Below, piece by piece: positions 1 through 10,119 of a stretch of 64,000 nucleotides of DNA. Each line of letters opens with the position of its first letter. The stretch's first letter is position 1. The notes under the pieces were generated by a model. That model was not told where the DNA came from. It searched no databases and saw only the letters and a program-made list of their open reading frames with translations. The stretch is taken from NCBI GenBank assembly GCA_027491355.1, contig JAIXWI010000030.1, positions 155,663-219,662 of the forward strand. The letters are read 5' to 3'. The position numbers and the translations under genes are program-made. Origin of the DNA: Bacteroidota bacterium (GTDB taxonomy: Bacteria; Bacteroidota; Bacteroidia; UKL13-3).

Positions 1-24
1 TTGGTGATAGTACTCAATTCAAAA

Positions 25-1116
25 TCAATTGTAGAGTGTTAACAACTTTGAAACAATTCGCTCACTTGCTTTTCCATCCCATAAAGGAGGAATGGCTCCC
101 TTTTTCCAATTTCCAGCTAATAAATTTTGAAGAGCAGGTTTAATTGCATTTGGATGAGTCCCTATTAATTCATTGGTTCCTATACTAACAGTTTCTGGCC
201 TTTCTGTATTGTCTCTTAAAGTCATACATGGTACCCCCATGACTGTGGTTTCTTCTGTAATACCACCACTGTCTGTGATCACACCTAAAGTATTTTTAAC
301 TAAGTAATTAAAAGCTAAATAACTTTGTGGCTCTACCATTTTCAACTGTTTGAACTCAATATTAATTTGCTGTAACATCTTTGCAGTTCTTGGATGAACA
401 GGAAAAACAATTGGTAAATTGTTTGAATTTTCAGTTATCTGTACCAATAGTTCTTTTAATTTCTGAGCATCATCAACATTGGCAGGACGGTGCAAAGTCA
501 ATACAAGGTATTGTTGATTGTGTAAACCTAACTCATCCCAAAAATCTGGCTTTTTAAAACGACTCATTTGTTTGAGTAAAGTATCAATCATGGTATTGCC
601 TACAAAATGAATTTTACTGTCTGAATTGCCCGTCAACTTTAAATTCTCATTTGCCTTTTCAGAGGTTGTAAAAAAATGATCCGCTAAAGCATCTGTCACC
701 ATTCTGTTTATTTCTTCAGGCATACTCAAATCAAAAGAACGAATACCCGCTTCAACATGTACAACTTGAACATTGAGTTTTTTGGCAACAATAGAGCAAG
801 CCATCGTAGAGGTAACATCTCCAACAACCAAAACAACATCTGCTGCATGGTCAATCAATTCCTTTTCATACTTTACCATGATTGCTGCTGTTTGCTCTGC
901 TTGAGTTCCGCCACCACAAGCCAAATTTACATCTGGCTCAGGTATGCCCAGTTCTTGAAAAAAACTTTCAGACATTTTATGGTCAAAATGTTGTCCAGTA
1001 TGAACAAGTCTGAAAGAAATAGCTGATCCGTTATTTTGGGCTGCATGAATTGCATCAATAATGGGAGCTATTTTCATAAAATTGGGCCTTGCCCCTGCTA
1101 TAATTGAAATATGCAT
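25..1116 (-). CDS. wecB: UDP-N-acetylglucosamine 2-epimerase, non-hydrolysing (WecB/WbpI type)
   Basis: 363 aa, the usual length of the family. It interconverts UDP-GlcNAc-type and UDP-ManNAc-type sugars in the cytoplasm. The N-terminal GARPNFMK motif, VVGDVTSTMA (Asp100), HVEAG (Glu122), PEEINR (Glu134/135) and the C-terminal TDSGG..EE motif match the catalytic and UDP-binding residues of the non-hydrolysing class. It is the last gene of the polysaccharide operon inside the window and lies 11 nt after the bi-domain oxidoreductase gene. Because the same operon holds WbpB, WbpE and WbpD homologues, the substrate may be UDP-GlcNAc3NAcA (a WbpI role giving UDP-ManNAc3NAcA) rather than plain UDP-GlcNAc. 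That choice is inference; sequence motifs alone do not separate WecB from WbpI. Confidence 0.9.
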   Translation of the reverse strand: MHISIIAGARPNFMKIAPIIDAIHAAQNNGSAISFRLVHTGQHFDHKMSESFFQELGIPEPDVNLACGGGTQAEQTAAIMVKYEKELIDHAADVVLVVGDVTSTMACSIVAKKLNVQVVHVEAGIRSFDLSMPEEINRMVTDALADHFFTTSEKANENLKLTGNSDSKIHFVGNTMIDTLLKQMSRFKKPDFWDELGLHNQQYLVLTLHRPANVDDAQKLKELLVQITENSNNLPIVFPVHPRTAKMLQQINIEFKQLKMVEPQSYLAFNYLVKNTLGVITDSGGITEETTVMGVPCMTLRDNTERPETVSIGTNELIGTHPNAIKPALQNLLAGNWKKGAIPPLWDGKASERIVSKLLTLYN

Positions 1117-1127
1117 GAAAATGGTAT

Positions 1128-3254
1128 CTATAATTTTACAACTTTACCCGTTTTAAGACTTTCTATTGCTGCAAAGCTCGCCCTTGTTGTATTGACTATT
1201 TCTTCAAACGAAATAGGGGCTTTTGAGCCTTCTTTAATGGCATTCACTAACAATTTGAATTGGGCTTTGTGTCCTTTGTCTTGAGTACCTGAACTTTTAG
1301 CAAATCCTTTATACCCAAATGCTTCAATTTTCCTGAAATTATCAACCACTATTGTTTTCCCTTGGCTATGAATTTCAATTCTTTCTTTAGGATAAGCTTT
1401 GTTACCATTCGAAAAATAATTGATGACACCTTGAGAGCCATTGACAAATTTAAGGGTAATGATAGCATTGTCTGTATGATCTGATGGGTTGTTCCCCAAT
1501 GCACTCATGTGAACTGACTGAACCAAACTTCCAGTTAAATAAGTCATTAAATCAATGAAATGACAGGCTTCACCTATGATTCTACCTCCTCCTACTTGCA
1601 TGTCTTGAACCCAAACACTTTCGTCTATAAACCCTGCGTTCATGGTTGCAACAATGTTTAAAGCAGGTGTTTGCTGTTCTCCTAAAAGTTGTTTTGCTTT
1701 TAAAACAAGCGGAGCAAATCTTCTGTTAAAACCAACTGTTACAAATTGATTTGGATTTTTCTGTTGTGCTTCAATGACCATTTCTAGTTGTTCTTGATTG
1801 ATTGCAAGTGGTTTTTCAACAAAAACGTGTTTACCTGACTCCAAACATGCTTTAACCATTTGAGCGTGTGAATTGTGTCTGGTAGTAACCATGACCAAGT
1901 CAACCTCCGCATCATTTAAAATAAGTTGATAATCTGTGGTACTGATATTGAAACCATACTTAGCAGCCAATGCTTTTGATGATAATCCTCCAGCACTGGC
2001 AATGTATTTAAATGTTGCAGACAGTCCTTTCATTGCAGGCAATAGGGTCATTTTTGTAAAATTACCTGCACCTATTATACCTATGACTCCTTTTTGGGAT
2101 TGATAGGTACCTTGTTTCAATACAACCTGACTTGAGGGTAATGCATGGTCTTGTTTGTATTTTAATAAGGAAGCTATTTTATTGCCACCCATTTGGCCAT
2201 ACACTTGCATGTAATTTTCAAAATCAACAATTTCAGTAATCAAATCTTTAACTGAAATTTGGCCTGAAGACATGGCTTGCAAAATGGCCTCGAAATTCCT
2301 TTTCTGTGTCCATCTCACAAAAGCCAAAGGATAATCTTGACCCTTGTTTTCATAATTTTCATCATACCTACCAGGGCCATATGAACATGAAACTTGAAAA
2401 CTCAATTCTTTTTTATAAAAATCTGAGCGGTCTATGGATAAACCAATCACACCTACCAAAACAATTCTTCCTCTTTTGCGAGACATTTTAGCAGCTTGTC
2501 CAATTACCTCATTGCTCTTGGTTGATGCTGTAATGACAACTGCATCCGCACCGCCAGCTTGTTTAGTAAGTTCTTGTACTGTTGCAACAACATCTAATCC
2601 ATTAGCTACATTGTATGCAATTACACCTCTTGAAATGGCCAGGTTTACTTTGTTTTCATCAAAATCAAAACCAATTACCCTGCACCCATTTGCTTTGAGT
2701 AAATCTGCTGTTATCAAGCCAATTAAACCTAGACCAATGACAACTACAGTTTCTCCAAAGGTTGGCTGTACCAATCTAATTCCTTGTAATCCTATAGCAC
2801 CAATGACTGTAAATGCAGCTTCTTCAAAAGAAGTGTTCTCTGGTATATGTGCACATAAATTTTGTGGCACACACACAAATTCTGCATGCCCTCCATTAGA
2901 GACAACTCGGTCACCTATTTTAAAATCAGATACGCCATCTCCTACTGCAATCACAGTACCCGCATTGCAATAGCCCAATGGGAGTGGCTCATCAAGTTTA
3001 TTAAATACAGCTTCTAAGGTTGGCAACAAGCCGTCTGTTTTAATTTTATCTAAAACTTGTTTTACTTTTTCGGGTTGCTGCCTTGCTTTTGCTATGATAT
3101 TAGAACGACCAAATTCCACAAGCATTTTTTCAGTACCCAAGGAAACCAATGAATGGTGTGTTCTTATTAGAAGATGGCCTTTTTTCACCATTGGAGCTGG
3201 AATTTCTTCCAGAATGGTTTCTCCACTTCTTAAATTTTGGATGAGTTGTTTCAT
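1128..3254 (-). CDS. Bi-domain oxidoreductase (MDR alcohol dehydrogenase-like + Gfo/Idh/MocA)
   Basis: 708 aa with two fused dehydrogenase units. Residues about 1-365 are a medium-chain dehydrogenase/reductase with GLGLIG at 174-179. Residues about 388-708 are a Gfo/Idh/MocA oxidoreductase with GIIGAGNFT at 392-400 and the EKPLA motif at 480-484, followed by a GEACHFID segment typical of the C-terminal domain. Such fusions recur in bacterial polysaccharide clusters next to asparagine synthase genes, as here. The substrate is unknown; an activated sugar or a uronic acid is likely. It is separated from asnB upstream by 5 nt, so the two are almost certainly co-transcribed. Confidence 0.87.
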   Translation of the reverse strand: MKQLIQNLRSGETILEEIPAPMVKKGHLLIRTHHSLVSLGTEKMLVEFGRSNIIAKARQQPEKVKQVLDKIKTDGLLPTLEAVFNKLDEPLPLGYCNAGTVIAVGDGVSDFKIGDRVVSNGGHAEFVCVPQNLCAHIPENTSFEEAAFTVIGAIGLQGIRLVQPTFGETVVVIGLGLIGLITADLLKANGCRVIGFDFDENKVNLAISRGVIAYNVANGLDVVATVQELTKQAGGADAVVITASTKSNEVIGQAAKMSRKRGRIVLVGVIGLSIDRSDFYKKELSFQVSCSYGPGRYDENYENKGQDYPLAFVRWTQKRNFEAILQAMSSGQISVKDLITEIVDFENYMQVYGQMGGNKIASLLKYKQDHALPSSQVVLKQGTYQSQKGVIGIIGAGNFTKMTLLPAMKGLSATFKYIASAGGLSSKALAAKYGFNISTTDYQLILNDAEVDLVMVTTRHNSHAQMVKACLESGKHVFVEKPLAINQEQLEMVIEAQQKNPNQFVTVGFNRRFAPLVLKAKQLLGEQQTPALNIVATMNAGFIDESVWVQDMQVGGGRIIGEACHFIDLMTYLTGSLVQSVHMSALGNNPSDHTDNAIITLKFVNGSQGVINYFSNGNKAYPKERIEIHSQGKTIVVDNFRKIEAFGYKGFAKSSGTQDKGHKAQFKLLVNAIKEGSKAPISFEEIVNTTRASFAAIESLKTGKVVKL

Positions 3255-3259
3255 TTGTG

Positions 3260-5182
3260 TTAGCCTATTTTTTTTCCATCTTTAAATTGAGTTAGCCAAC
3301 TTTCAATAGCTAACATACTCCATATCGTAAATGAAGCATCAATTTTTCCTTCTTTGTTATCTTTGATTAATTTTGTTACTTCATTGGGGTTAAAAATCCC
3401 TCTTTCTTTTACCTTATTTTCCGACAATCTATCAGCAATTAACTCGTTCATGTCTTGTGATATCCATTGCCTCACAGGGCCAGCAAAACCAGCTTTGGGT
3501 CTGTAAATGAGCTCTCTTGGAAGGTATTTTTCTGCAACTTTTTTTAAGATATACTTCGTAGTAGTACCATGCATTTTATACCTTGTAGGAATACGTGTAC
3601 TAAAATTAACCAAATCCATGTCTAAAAATGGCACACGACTTTCAACACCAACAGCCATACTCATTTTATCATTGTAGTTCATGTTATGATCTACTAAAAA
3701 CGACTTCATCTCTAAATATAGCATTTGGTTCAACAAGCTTTTTTCATCTGGAATTGCTTTCAATAAATCAGACAATGTTTGAAGTGAATTGTAATTACCA
3801 ATATGTTCTAATGAATCTGAGGTAAACAATTTATTTGCTGTATGTTGTGGGAGCCAAGAAAAATAGCCAAGCATTCTATTCAAAGGTGTATTTTCTATGT
3901 CAACAGATAACTTTTTTAAACGTCTATTGAAAGGTCTTTGAATGTCTAATCCTTCAGCATACAATTTGAGTAAATGTACAATCGGCTTTGGTATATTCTT
4001 GATCCATTTTTCAAGGTTAAGTGCTTGGTGTCTTCTATATCCGCTAAAAAGGTCATCACCACCTGCTCCACCTAATAGAACTTTAATTCCATTTTCTTTG
4101 GCTCCTTTAGCTATATGATATACATTGAGTGGCGCAGAATCAGCCTGAGGTTCATCTAAATGCCAAATCATCTTATCAAAATCGGCCAATATATCTAATT
4201 TGGCATCGATGATGTTGAGTTTAAAATCTAGCTTTTTTGAAATTAATTTTGCGTAAAACAAATCATCAGAAAAGCCCTCTTTTTTCATGGCATTTTCACC
4301 TGAGTTAATGGTAAAGGCATTGATTTGTTGACTTGGAAAAACCTGTTGAGATATGGCTGCAATTAATGTAGAGTCTATTCCACCAGAAACAAAAAATCCT
4401 AGAGGTACATCACTCATCATTTGCCTTTCAAGTGCATCAAATAATTTTTGCTCAGTTAACAATACAAACTCATTTTCGTCATTAACCTGCATTCTGTAAC
4501 CGTCGAATGGAATATCGTAAAATTGAACAATTTCAGATTTAAATGTCTTTACATCAAGCGTAATAAAATGTCCTGGTAATAATTTTTGAATGTGCTTGAA
4601 AGGTGTTTTTTCTCCAGGACTCCATAGCAAAGTCACATAATTCATCAATGCTTTGTGGTCAATTTCTTTGTCTACCTCTTCAAAGCAGATGATACTTTTT
4701 AATTCAGAGCCGAATAAAAACACATCGTCTTTCAAGTATATATACAATGGTTTTACACCCATGTGATCTCTTGCCAAAAAGAGCTTTTGATTAGAGCGGT
4801 TATAAATACAAAATGCAAAAATACCATTGAGTTTGGTCAGAACTTTTTCACCAAATTCAATAAAACCATAGAGTAATGTTTCCGTATCACTATTGCCTTT
4901 GAATTTATAACCTTTGGCCAACAATTCTTTTCTTAACTGAAGGTGATTGTATATTTCTCCATTGAAAACTATCACAAAATTTCCAGTCTTGTCAAACATG
5001 GGTTGGTTACCATTTTCTGTCAAATCTAGAATGGCCAAACGGGTATGAACCAAACCTACATTGTTTTCGATGAAATGACTTTGAGAATCAGGTCCTCTGT
5101 GAGCAATACTTGATTGCATCCGCTCAACTAAGTTCAGATCTATACTTTTGTTCTTATTAGCAATTCCAGCAATTCCGCACAT
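3260..5182 (-). CDS. asnB: Asparagine synthase, glutamine-hydrolysing (AsnB family)
   Basis: 640 aa. It begins MCGIAGI, giving the class II glutaminase nucleophile Cys2, and has an N-terminal glutamine amidotransferase domain (to about residue 210) and a C-terminal synthase domain with the PP-loop SGGIDS at 266-271. The enzyme couples glutamine hydrolysis to ATP-dependent amidation of a carboxylate. Its place inside the sugar operon, and the fact that polysaccharide loci often carry such genes, suggest amidation of a glycan carboxylate (for example a uronic acid) rather than bulk asparagine synthesis; this is inference. Its start codon shares one base with the stop of the upstream glycosyltransferase (TAATG). 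Confidence 0.9.
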   Translation of the reverse strand: MCGIAGIANKNKSIDLNLVERMQSSIAHRGPDSQSHFIENNVGLVHTRLAILDLTENGNQPMFDKTGNFVIVFNGEIYNHLQLRKELLAKGYKFKGNSDTETLLYGFIEFGEKVLTKLNGIFAFCIYNRSNQKLFLARDHMGVKPLYIYLKDDVFLFGSELKSIICFEEVDKEIDHKALMNYVTLLWSPGEKTPFKHIQKLLPGHFITLDVKTFKSEIVQFYDIPFDGYRMQVNDENEFVLLTEQKLFDALERQMMSDVPLGFFVSGGIDSTLIAAISQQVFPSQQINAFTINSGENAMKKEGFSDDLFYAKLISKKLDFKLNIIDAKLDILADFDKMIWHLDEPQADSAPLNVYHIAKGAKENGIKVLLGGAGGDDLFSGYRRHQALNLEKWIKNIPKPIVHLLKLYAEGLDIQRPFNRRLKKLSVDIENTPLNRMLGYFSWLPQHTANKLFTSDSLEHIGNYNSLQTLSDLLKAIPDEKSLLNQMLYLEMKSFLVDHNMNYNDKMSMAVGVESRVPFLDMDLVNFSTRIPTRYKMHGTTTKYILKKVAEKYLPRELIYRPKAGFAGPVRQWISQDMNELIADRLSENKVKERGIFNPNEVTKLIKDNKEGKIDASFTIWSMLAIESWLTQFKDGKKIG

Positions 5183-6345
5183 TAGATATAAGCATTGACT
5201 TTAAGTATAGCTGCAATTTTTTTACAATGAACAGATCCAGTGAACTTTTCATTGAAACTCTTTATAGCGTTTTTACTCAAATATTCATATTGAGCAGGCG
5301 CATCCACACATTGTTGTATATGTTTTACAATATCATTTGCATTGGGGTAATTGATGAGCAAACCATCTGTACCACTTTGAATCATTTCTGGAATTGCTCT
5401 GTAGTTGGTTGAAATGACAACACATCCAAAACTCATAGCTTCTATGATTGAAAGAGGTTGACCCTCATTGGTATATGCTGTAGGTAAAACAAAAAAATGG
5501 GCATTTGCTAAAAGTTCGTCTTTAGCCTGACCTCTAACCAAACCCAAATAATGTACGCAACCATTTAATTGGTAGCTATTAATTCTATTGTAAAAATCAG
5601 CCTCAGCATGTTCAGGCGACTCATAGGAACTTTGGTCATTTTCAGCCCTGAACAAGCCACAAAAATTGGCTTCAAAAAAAACACCTGCCTCTTTTAATGT
5701 TTTCAATGCATCTAAAAAAACCAAGTATCCTTTGCTCTCTATTAAATTTGAAAGGTACAATAATTTTAAAGGGTTGTCTTTGCCATATTGTGCAATAGAT
5801 TTACTCATCATTTTAGGGTTGATTTCCCCAACTCCATTTGGAACGGTAATGATTCTGTGTCTCATTAATGGTTGAAAGTCAAACATGGGTTTCAGGTTAG
5901 CACTCAACACAATCGTTTTATCAAAGTCTAACAGGAATTTTTTTATGGCCTTTTTGTAAACCGTAGATTGTTCTTCATAAAACTGATTGTAATTCCCTCC
6001 ATGCAAGTGTCCTATCACTTTTGCGCCAAAGAATTTAGAAATGGAAACAATCAATTTGTCTCTCAGAAAGCCCATTTTACTTTGAGATGTTTGTATGTAC
6101 ACAATACTTTTTCCATACAAACAATACACAATTAATTGAAATGCAACCAATGCATAGTCAACTATTCTATTTAAGTAGTTGAACCTATTTTCACCTAGTA
6201 TATTTCTGTTGGCAATATTGACAATTTTAACTTGTGTGTTGGTTTCCTGCAACCAATCTACAATGATTTTAAAAGCCATTGATTGACCGTTAACAGGAGG
6301 AGGAAGCGTTCCAACCAAAATTATTTTCCTAGAAGCTGTATTCAT
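5182..6345 (-). CDS. GT4-family glycosyltransferase
   Basis: 387 aa, GT-B fold. The N-terminal GTLPPPVNGQS loop, HLHGG near residue 113, the YLSNLIESKG segment (Lys205) at the start of the nucleotide-sugar domain, and the E-x7-E motif EGQPLSIIE (Glu294, Glu302) are characteristic of retaining GT4 enzymes. It probably adds one sugar to the lipid-linked repeat unit on the cytoplasmic face of the membrane. Donor and acceptor cannot be read from the sequence. Its start overlaps the end of the upstream aminotransferase gene by 4 bp, which indicates translational coupling. Confidence 0.87.
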   Translation of the reverse strand: MNTASRKIILVGTLPPPVNGQSMAFKIIVDWLQETNTQVKIVNIANRNILGENRFNYLNRIVDYALVAFQLIVYCLYGKSIVYIQTSQSKMGFLRDKLIVSISKFFGAKVIGHLHGGNYNQFYEEQSTVYKKAIKKFLLDFDKTIVLSANLKPMFDFQPLMRHRIITVPNGVGEINPKMMSKSIAQYGKDNPLKLLYLSNLIESKGYLVFLDALKTLKEAGVFFEANFCGLFRAENDQSSYESPEHAEADFYNRINSYQLNGCVHYLGLVRGQAKDELLANAHFFVLPTAYTNEGQPLSIIEAMSFGCVVISTNYRAIPEMIQSGTDGLLINYPNANDIVKHIQQCVDAPAQYEYLSKNAIKSFNEKFTGSVHCKKIAAILKVNAYI

Positions 6346-7460
6346 TTTTGGGCAGCTGTATCATAAAATCGGTTGATGGTATCAACTACATGTTTTATTT
6401 GATCAGTTGTTAGTTCAGGAAACATGGGTAATGACAATATTTGACTGCTGTAATCTGCCGCTATTTTAAAATCCGCTGCACTGTAGTTCAAGTATTTGTA
6501 AGCAGGTAAAAGCGGCAAAATTTCTGGATAATGAATTGCTGTTTCAACGCCATTTTCTTTTAAATAAAGTGTCAATGCCTCTCTTTGTTTGACACGAACT
6601 ACATACAAATGAAAAGTATGTTTTGTATTTGCGCGTACTTCCGGACAAATGACATTTGTATTGTCTTTTAACAAATTAGTGTAAAGAGAAGCATTCACAA
6701 TTCGCTTATCAGTCCAGTTTAAAATATGTGGCAATTTTGCGGAAAGTATTGCAGCTTGCAATCCATCTAAGCGGCTGTTAATTCCTTCAATTTCGTGTTG
6801 GTGTTTTTTTAATGCACCATGCCTGGCAAACATTTTACATTTTTTTGCAAGTTCATCTGAATTGGTAATGATGCAACCAGCATCTCCATAAGCACCTAAA
6901 TTTTTTCCCGGATAAAAACTGAATGAACCAGCAATTCCCATGGTACCCGCTCTTGAACCGTGCCATTCAGAAAAATGAGATTGAGCACAATCTTCAATAA
7001 CAGGAATGTTGTACTTGTTGGCTATTGACATGATGGCATCCATGTCACACATTTGACCTTGTAAATGTACTGGAATGATGGCCTTGGTATTAGCCGTTAT
7101 TGCAGCCTCTAATTGTGAAACATCAATGGTGTAATATTGCGGTTCAATATCAATAAAAACTGGCTTTGCACCTGTTTGACTGATTGTTTCTGAACTACTG
7201 ATCCAGCTGTTTGCAACAGTTATTACTTCATCTCCAGGACCAATACCCAACATCTTCATGATGATGTACAATGAATCTGTTCCATTTGCCACACCAATAC
7301 AATGTTTTACCCCGTAAAGTGATGCAAACTTTTGCTCAAATTCTTCTACATATTTACCGCCAATAAAAGCTGTTTCTTTGATTACTGTTTGAATTGCCTC
7401 ATCTATGTCTGACTGAATAGATTGGTACTGGCTGTAAAGGTCTACAAATGGTACTTTCAT
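6342..7460 (-). CDS. wbpE: DegT/DnrJ/EryC1/StrS aminotransferase, WbpE-like
   Basis: 372 aa PLP-dependent sugar aminotransferase. The Schiff-base lysine is Lys186 in SFYPGKNLGAYGDAG; EDCAQSH (around 156-162) is the PLP-contacting Asp region. The sequence pattern is that of WbpE/WlbC, which aminates the 3-keto sugar made by WbpB, giving UDP-GlcNAc3NA. The next two genes downstream are a WbpD-like acetyltransferase and a WbpB-like dehydrogenase, which is the standard WbpB-E-D set, and this supports the assignment strongly. WbpA (UDP-GlcNAc 6-dehydrogenase), which should come first in the pathway, is not in the window. Confidence 0.85.
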   Translation of the reverse strand: MKVPFVDLYSQYQSIQSDIDEAIQTVIKETAFIGGKYVEEFEQKFASLYGVKHCIGVANGTDSLYIIMKMLGIGPGDEVITVANSWISSSETISQTGAKPVFIDIEPQYYTIDVSQLEAAITANTKAIIPVHLQGQMCDMDAIMSIANKYNIPVIEDCAQSHFSEWHGSRAGTMGIAGSFSFYPGKNLGAYGDAGCIITNSDELAKKCKMFARHGALKKHQHEIEGINSRLDGLQAAILSAKLPHILNWTDKRIVNASLYTNLLKDNTNVICPEVRANTKHTFHLYVVRVKQREALTLYLKENGVETAIHYPEILPLLPAYKYLNYSAADFKIAADYSSQILSLPMFPELTTDQIKHVVDTINRFYDTAAQK

Positions 7461-7461
7461 G

Positions 7462-7923
7462 TTATTTTTTTATCAATTTTGCAGGGTTACCTGCGTATAC
7501 ACCTGGTTCTGTAATACTTTTGGTAACAACTGCACCAGCTCCAATTACTACATTGCTGCATATTTCAACTGGTAAAATAGTTGCATTTGAACCTATTGAA
7601 ACGTGGTTGTGAATTTTAGTCTTTTTCCACAAACTTTTATCCCCTCTTGCAGGCCCTCCGTTTTGAAACAAATCATTGATGAACATTACACCGTGCCCAA
7701 TAAAACAATCATTACCTATAGAGACCAATTCACATATAAATGTATGTGATTGTATTTTGGTTTGGTTACCAATGGTTACATCTTTTTGAATTTCTACAAA
7801 AGGTCCTATGAAGCAATTATCTCCAATAGAACAGCCGTACATGTTGACTGGCTGAACAACTTTTACATTTTCACCAAACACTACTCCTTTGATTGCACTA
7901 TTCAATAATATAGGTTCGTTCAT
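7462..7923 (-). CDS. wbpD: Left-handed beta-helix N-acetyltransferase, WbpD-like
   Basis: 153 aa composed largely of hexapeptide repeats (for example VSIGSNATILP and VVIGAGAVVT), ending with the GNPAK motif common to sugar acetyltransferases. It would acetylate the 3-amino group of the nucleotide sugar with acetyl-CoA. It is shorter than P. aeruginosa WbpD but similar to other WlbB/WbpD-type proteins. It begins 3 nt after the WbpB-like gene and is followed by the WbpE-like gene, so the functional assignment leans on context. Confidence 0.83.
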   Translation of the reverse strand: MNEPILLNSAIKGVVFGENVKVVQPVNMYGCSIGDNCFIGPFVEIQKDVTIGNQTKIQSHTFICELVSIGNDCFIGHGVMFINDLFQNGGPARGDKSLWKKTKIHNHVSIGSNATILPVEICSNVVIGAGAVVTKSITEPGVYAGNPAKLIKK

Positions 7924-7926
7924 GTA

Positions 7927-8931
7927 TTATAATTTAGATTGGTATATTTTATCAATGATTTCGACAGTTTTAAGTGCTTCAAATGAATTTGTTGATATAC
8001 TGGCGTTGTTATTTAAAACTTCTAATACATTTTCATATACCTTATCATGATTACTCATTGAGCCTTGGTAATTGCCATAATTGTTGGCTGTATTTCCTTG
8101 AGGTAAATTTTCAATTTTATAACCCTCAATTTCTTGGTATTCCAATTCATTTAAGTATTGTCCACCAATTTTAACAGTTCCTTTTTCTCCAAATATTGTC
8201 AGAGAACCTTCCATGTTTTTTTTGTAACTGTTTACTGTATAATTAATGGTACCAATTGCGCCATTCACAAATTCTAAAATAACAACTCCAGTATCTTCAA
8301 ACTCAATAATTCCTTGATGGGCAAAATTCCCCATTAGCGACTTGGCTTGTTTAACATCTCCAATTAACCAGTACAATAAATCTACAAAATGACTGAATTG
8401 GGTATACAAAGTTCCACCATCTAACTCTTTTGTACCTTTCCATGAATTGTGGTAATAATCCTCATTTCTATTCCAAAAGCAACTCAACTGAACACTTAGT
8501 ACTTTACCTAATTTGTTTTCATCTATGAGCTTTTTTACTGCAGCAACTGGCGGATTGAAGCGATTTTGCTTAATTGCAAACAAACGCTTGTTCATGCGCT
8601 CGGCAGTCTTAATCATTTCACCACAATCTTGAACATTAATTGCCATTGGCTTTTCACAAAGCACATTAAAACCAGCTTCTAAAGACAAAATTGAATGTTT
8701 TGCATGTAAACCATTTGGTGAACAAATAGACACAACATCTATATCCGTTTCATTGGCAAGCATGTCTTCAATGTTTTCATAGGCATTGCATTTGAATTTA
8801 TCTGCGAATAGTGCAGTTTTTGCTTGGTCTATATCACATACAGCAACCAAACTGGCTAATTTTTGAATGTGTTCAGCATGCCTCATGCCTATTCTACCAC
8901 AACCAACAATAGCAAATTTTCGTAAGTTCAT
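7927..8931 (-). CDS. wbpB: Gfo/Idh/MocA oxidoreductase, WbpB/WlbA-like
   Basis: 334 aa. N-terminal Rossmann motif GCGRIGMRH (residues 10-18), EKPMA at 93-97 and a GGTLYTQFSHFVD segment with His181 give a complete NAD-dependent sugar dehydrogenase of this family. In the WbpB-E-D pathway it oxidises C3 of UDP-GlcNAcA before transamination. It lies directly upstream of the WbpD- and WbpE-like genes. The specific substrate is inferred from that neighbourhood, since the family is broad. Confidence 0.83.
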   Translation of the reverse strand: MNLRKFAIVGCGRIGMRHAEHIQKLASLVAVCDIDQAKTALFADKFKCNAYENIEDMLANETDIDVVSICSPNGLHAKHSILSLEAGFNVLCEKPMAINVQDCGEMIKTAERMNKRLFAIKQNRFNPPVAAVKKLIDENKLGKVLSVQLSCFWNRNEDYYHNSWKGTKELDGGTLYTQFSHFVDLLYWLIGDVKQAKSLMGNFAHQGIIEFEDTGVVILEFVNGAIGTINYTVNSYKKNMEGSLTIFGEKGTVKIGGQYLNELEYQEIEGYKIENLPQGNTANNYGNYQGSMSNHDKVYENVLEVLNNNASISTNSFEALKTVEIIDKIYQSKL

Positions 8932-8943
8932 TTGAATTTTTAA

Positions 8944-10119
8944 TTAATCTTCCAATAAAAAGTCTTTCAATTTATTCATCTTTTGGTTCCAATCCAAAAA
9001 ATACTTTGCATATACGCGCATCTCTTCTGTCACATTTTCAGTTAATTGCATTTTACGTTTGAATACTTCAAGCAATTCATAATTAAAAGGTAAATCATTG
9101 TCCGCTAATTTTAAATGGTATGGGAAGTCATCAGAAAAATCAATATCATCACCAGAATAAAAAAACGGAATGCCCCTTGAGCAATACTCTCTCAATTTTA
9201 ATGTGGAAGCAGAATGCAAGCCAATTCTAGAAAATGAAAGCGTACCCATTGCCATATGACTGGTGTTGAACAAGTGTTCATATGCTTTGTGTTTTTGAAA
9301 ACCATAAAAAATAAATTCAGTTGTCAAGTCATACTTATTAACGAGGTCTTTGTTGAACTGCATTTCGTTGCTATCTCCTACAACATGAACCAATAAAGAA
9401 TTTGAGTTTCCGTTTTGCTTTGCAATTTTTCTAGATTCAATCAGGCGATGTAATCCATTGGTTCTATACCCTGCACCTACAAAAATGATTTCTAAATCAT
9501 AGTTACTTTGAATTTGAGTCCTTGCAGGAAAATTGCTTGAATGAATTCCGTTACCAAGTGTCAGGAATTTTTTCTCATTTTTATTCAAATACCTGGACTC
9601 AAATAGTGTGATGTCTTGGCATACCCCAACAAAACCATCTATAAGTTTTCTAATTGGTTTACCATAAAAAAAATCCAAGATGGCTATCATAAAATAACCT
9701 TTTATAAAATTAAATTGTCTGTAAGGATTTTCAATCTGCTGGTGTTCTGTGAAGAGTTTGAAGCCATTCATTTTAACTTTTTTGAAAAAATAATATGAAG
9801 CTGGATCCGCAGCAGGGAAACGCATATAAATGACTGTTTCTGAAGGGCTGAACTGTTTTAAATTATTAAAGATAAAATTGAATTTTTTGAATCTTCTTTG
9901 CAAAAAATTTACTTGTTCATTGAACAATAAATGAATGACTTTTGGTCTACACTCAATTTGCTTCTTAAACACATCACTCAAAGGAAGGTTAGAAACTAAA
10001 ATTAAATGAATGTTGGCTCCTTGTGCAACCAATGCATCAAACTGTCCAATAATTTTTTGTTCCACTCCACCAATTTCGTGGTGAACCAATGCGATGTATA
10101 CCAAATTATACTTTGCCAT
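8944..10119 (-). CDS. Glycosyltransferase, GT-B fold, family not certain
   Basis: 391 aa. The N-terminus (YIALVHHEIGGVEQ) has the GGVE-type loop of GT4-like enzymes. The C-terminal half has FVGAGYRTNGL and a region around the usual acidic motif reading RIGLHSASTLKLREYCSRG, with no clear E-x7-E pair. It is probably a sugar transferase of the repeat-unit pathway, but the donor-binding acidic residues are not classical. Its start overlaps the wzy gene end by 14 bp. Confidence 0.75.
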   Translation of the reverse strand: MAKYNLVYIALVHHEIGGVEQKIIGQFDALVAQGANIHLILVSNLPLSDVFKKQIECRPKVIHLLFNEQVNFLQRRFKKFNFIFNNLKQFSPSETVIYMRFPAADPASYYFFKKVKMNGFKLFTEHQQIENPYRQFNFIKGYFMIAILDFFYGKPIRKLIDGFVGVCQDITLFESRYLNKNEKKFLTLGNGIHSSNFPARTQIQSNYDLEIIFVGAGYRTNGLHRLIESRKIAKQNGNSNSLLVHVVGDSNEMQFNKDLVNKYDLTTEFIFYGFQKHKAYEHLFNTSHMAMGTLSFSRIGLHSASTLKLREYCSRGIPFFYSGDDIDFSDDFPYHLKLADNDLPFNYELLEVFKRKMQLTENVTEEMRVYAKYFLDWNQKMNKLKDFLLED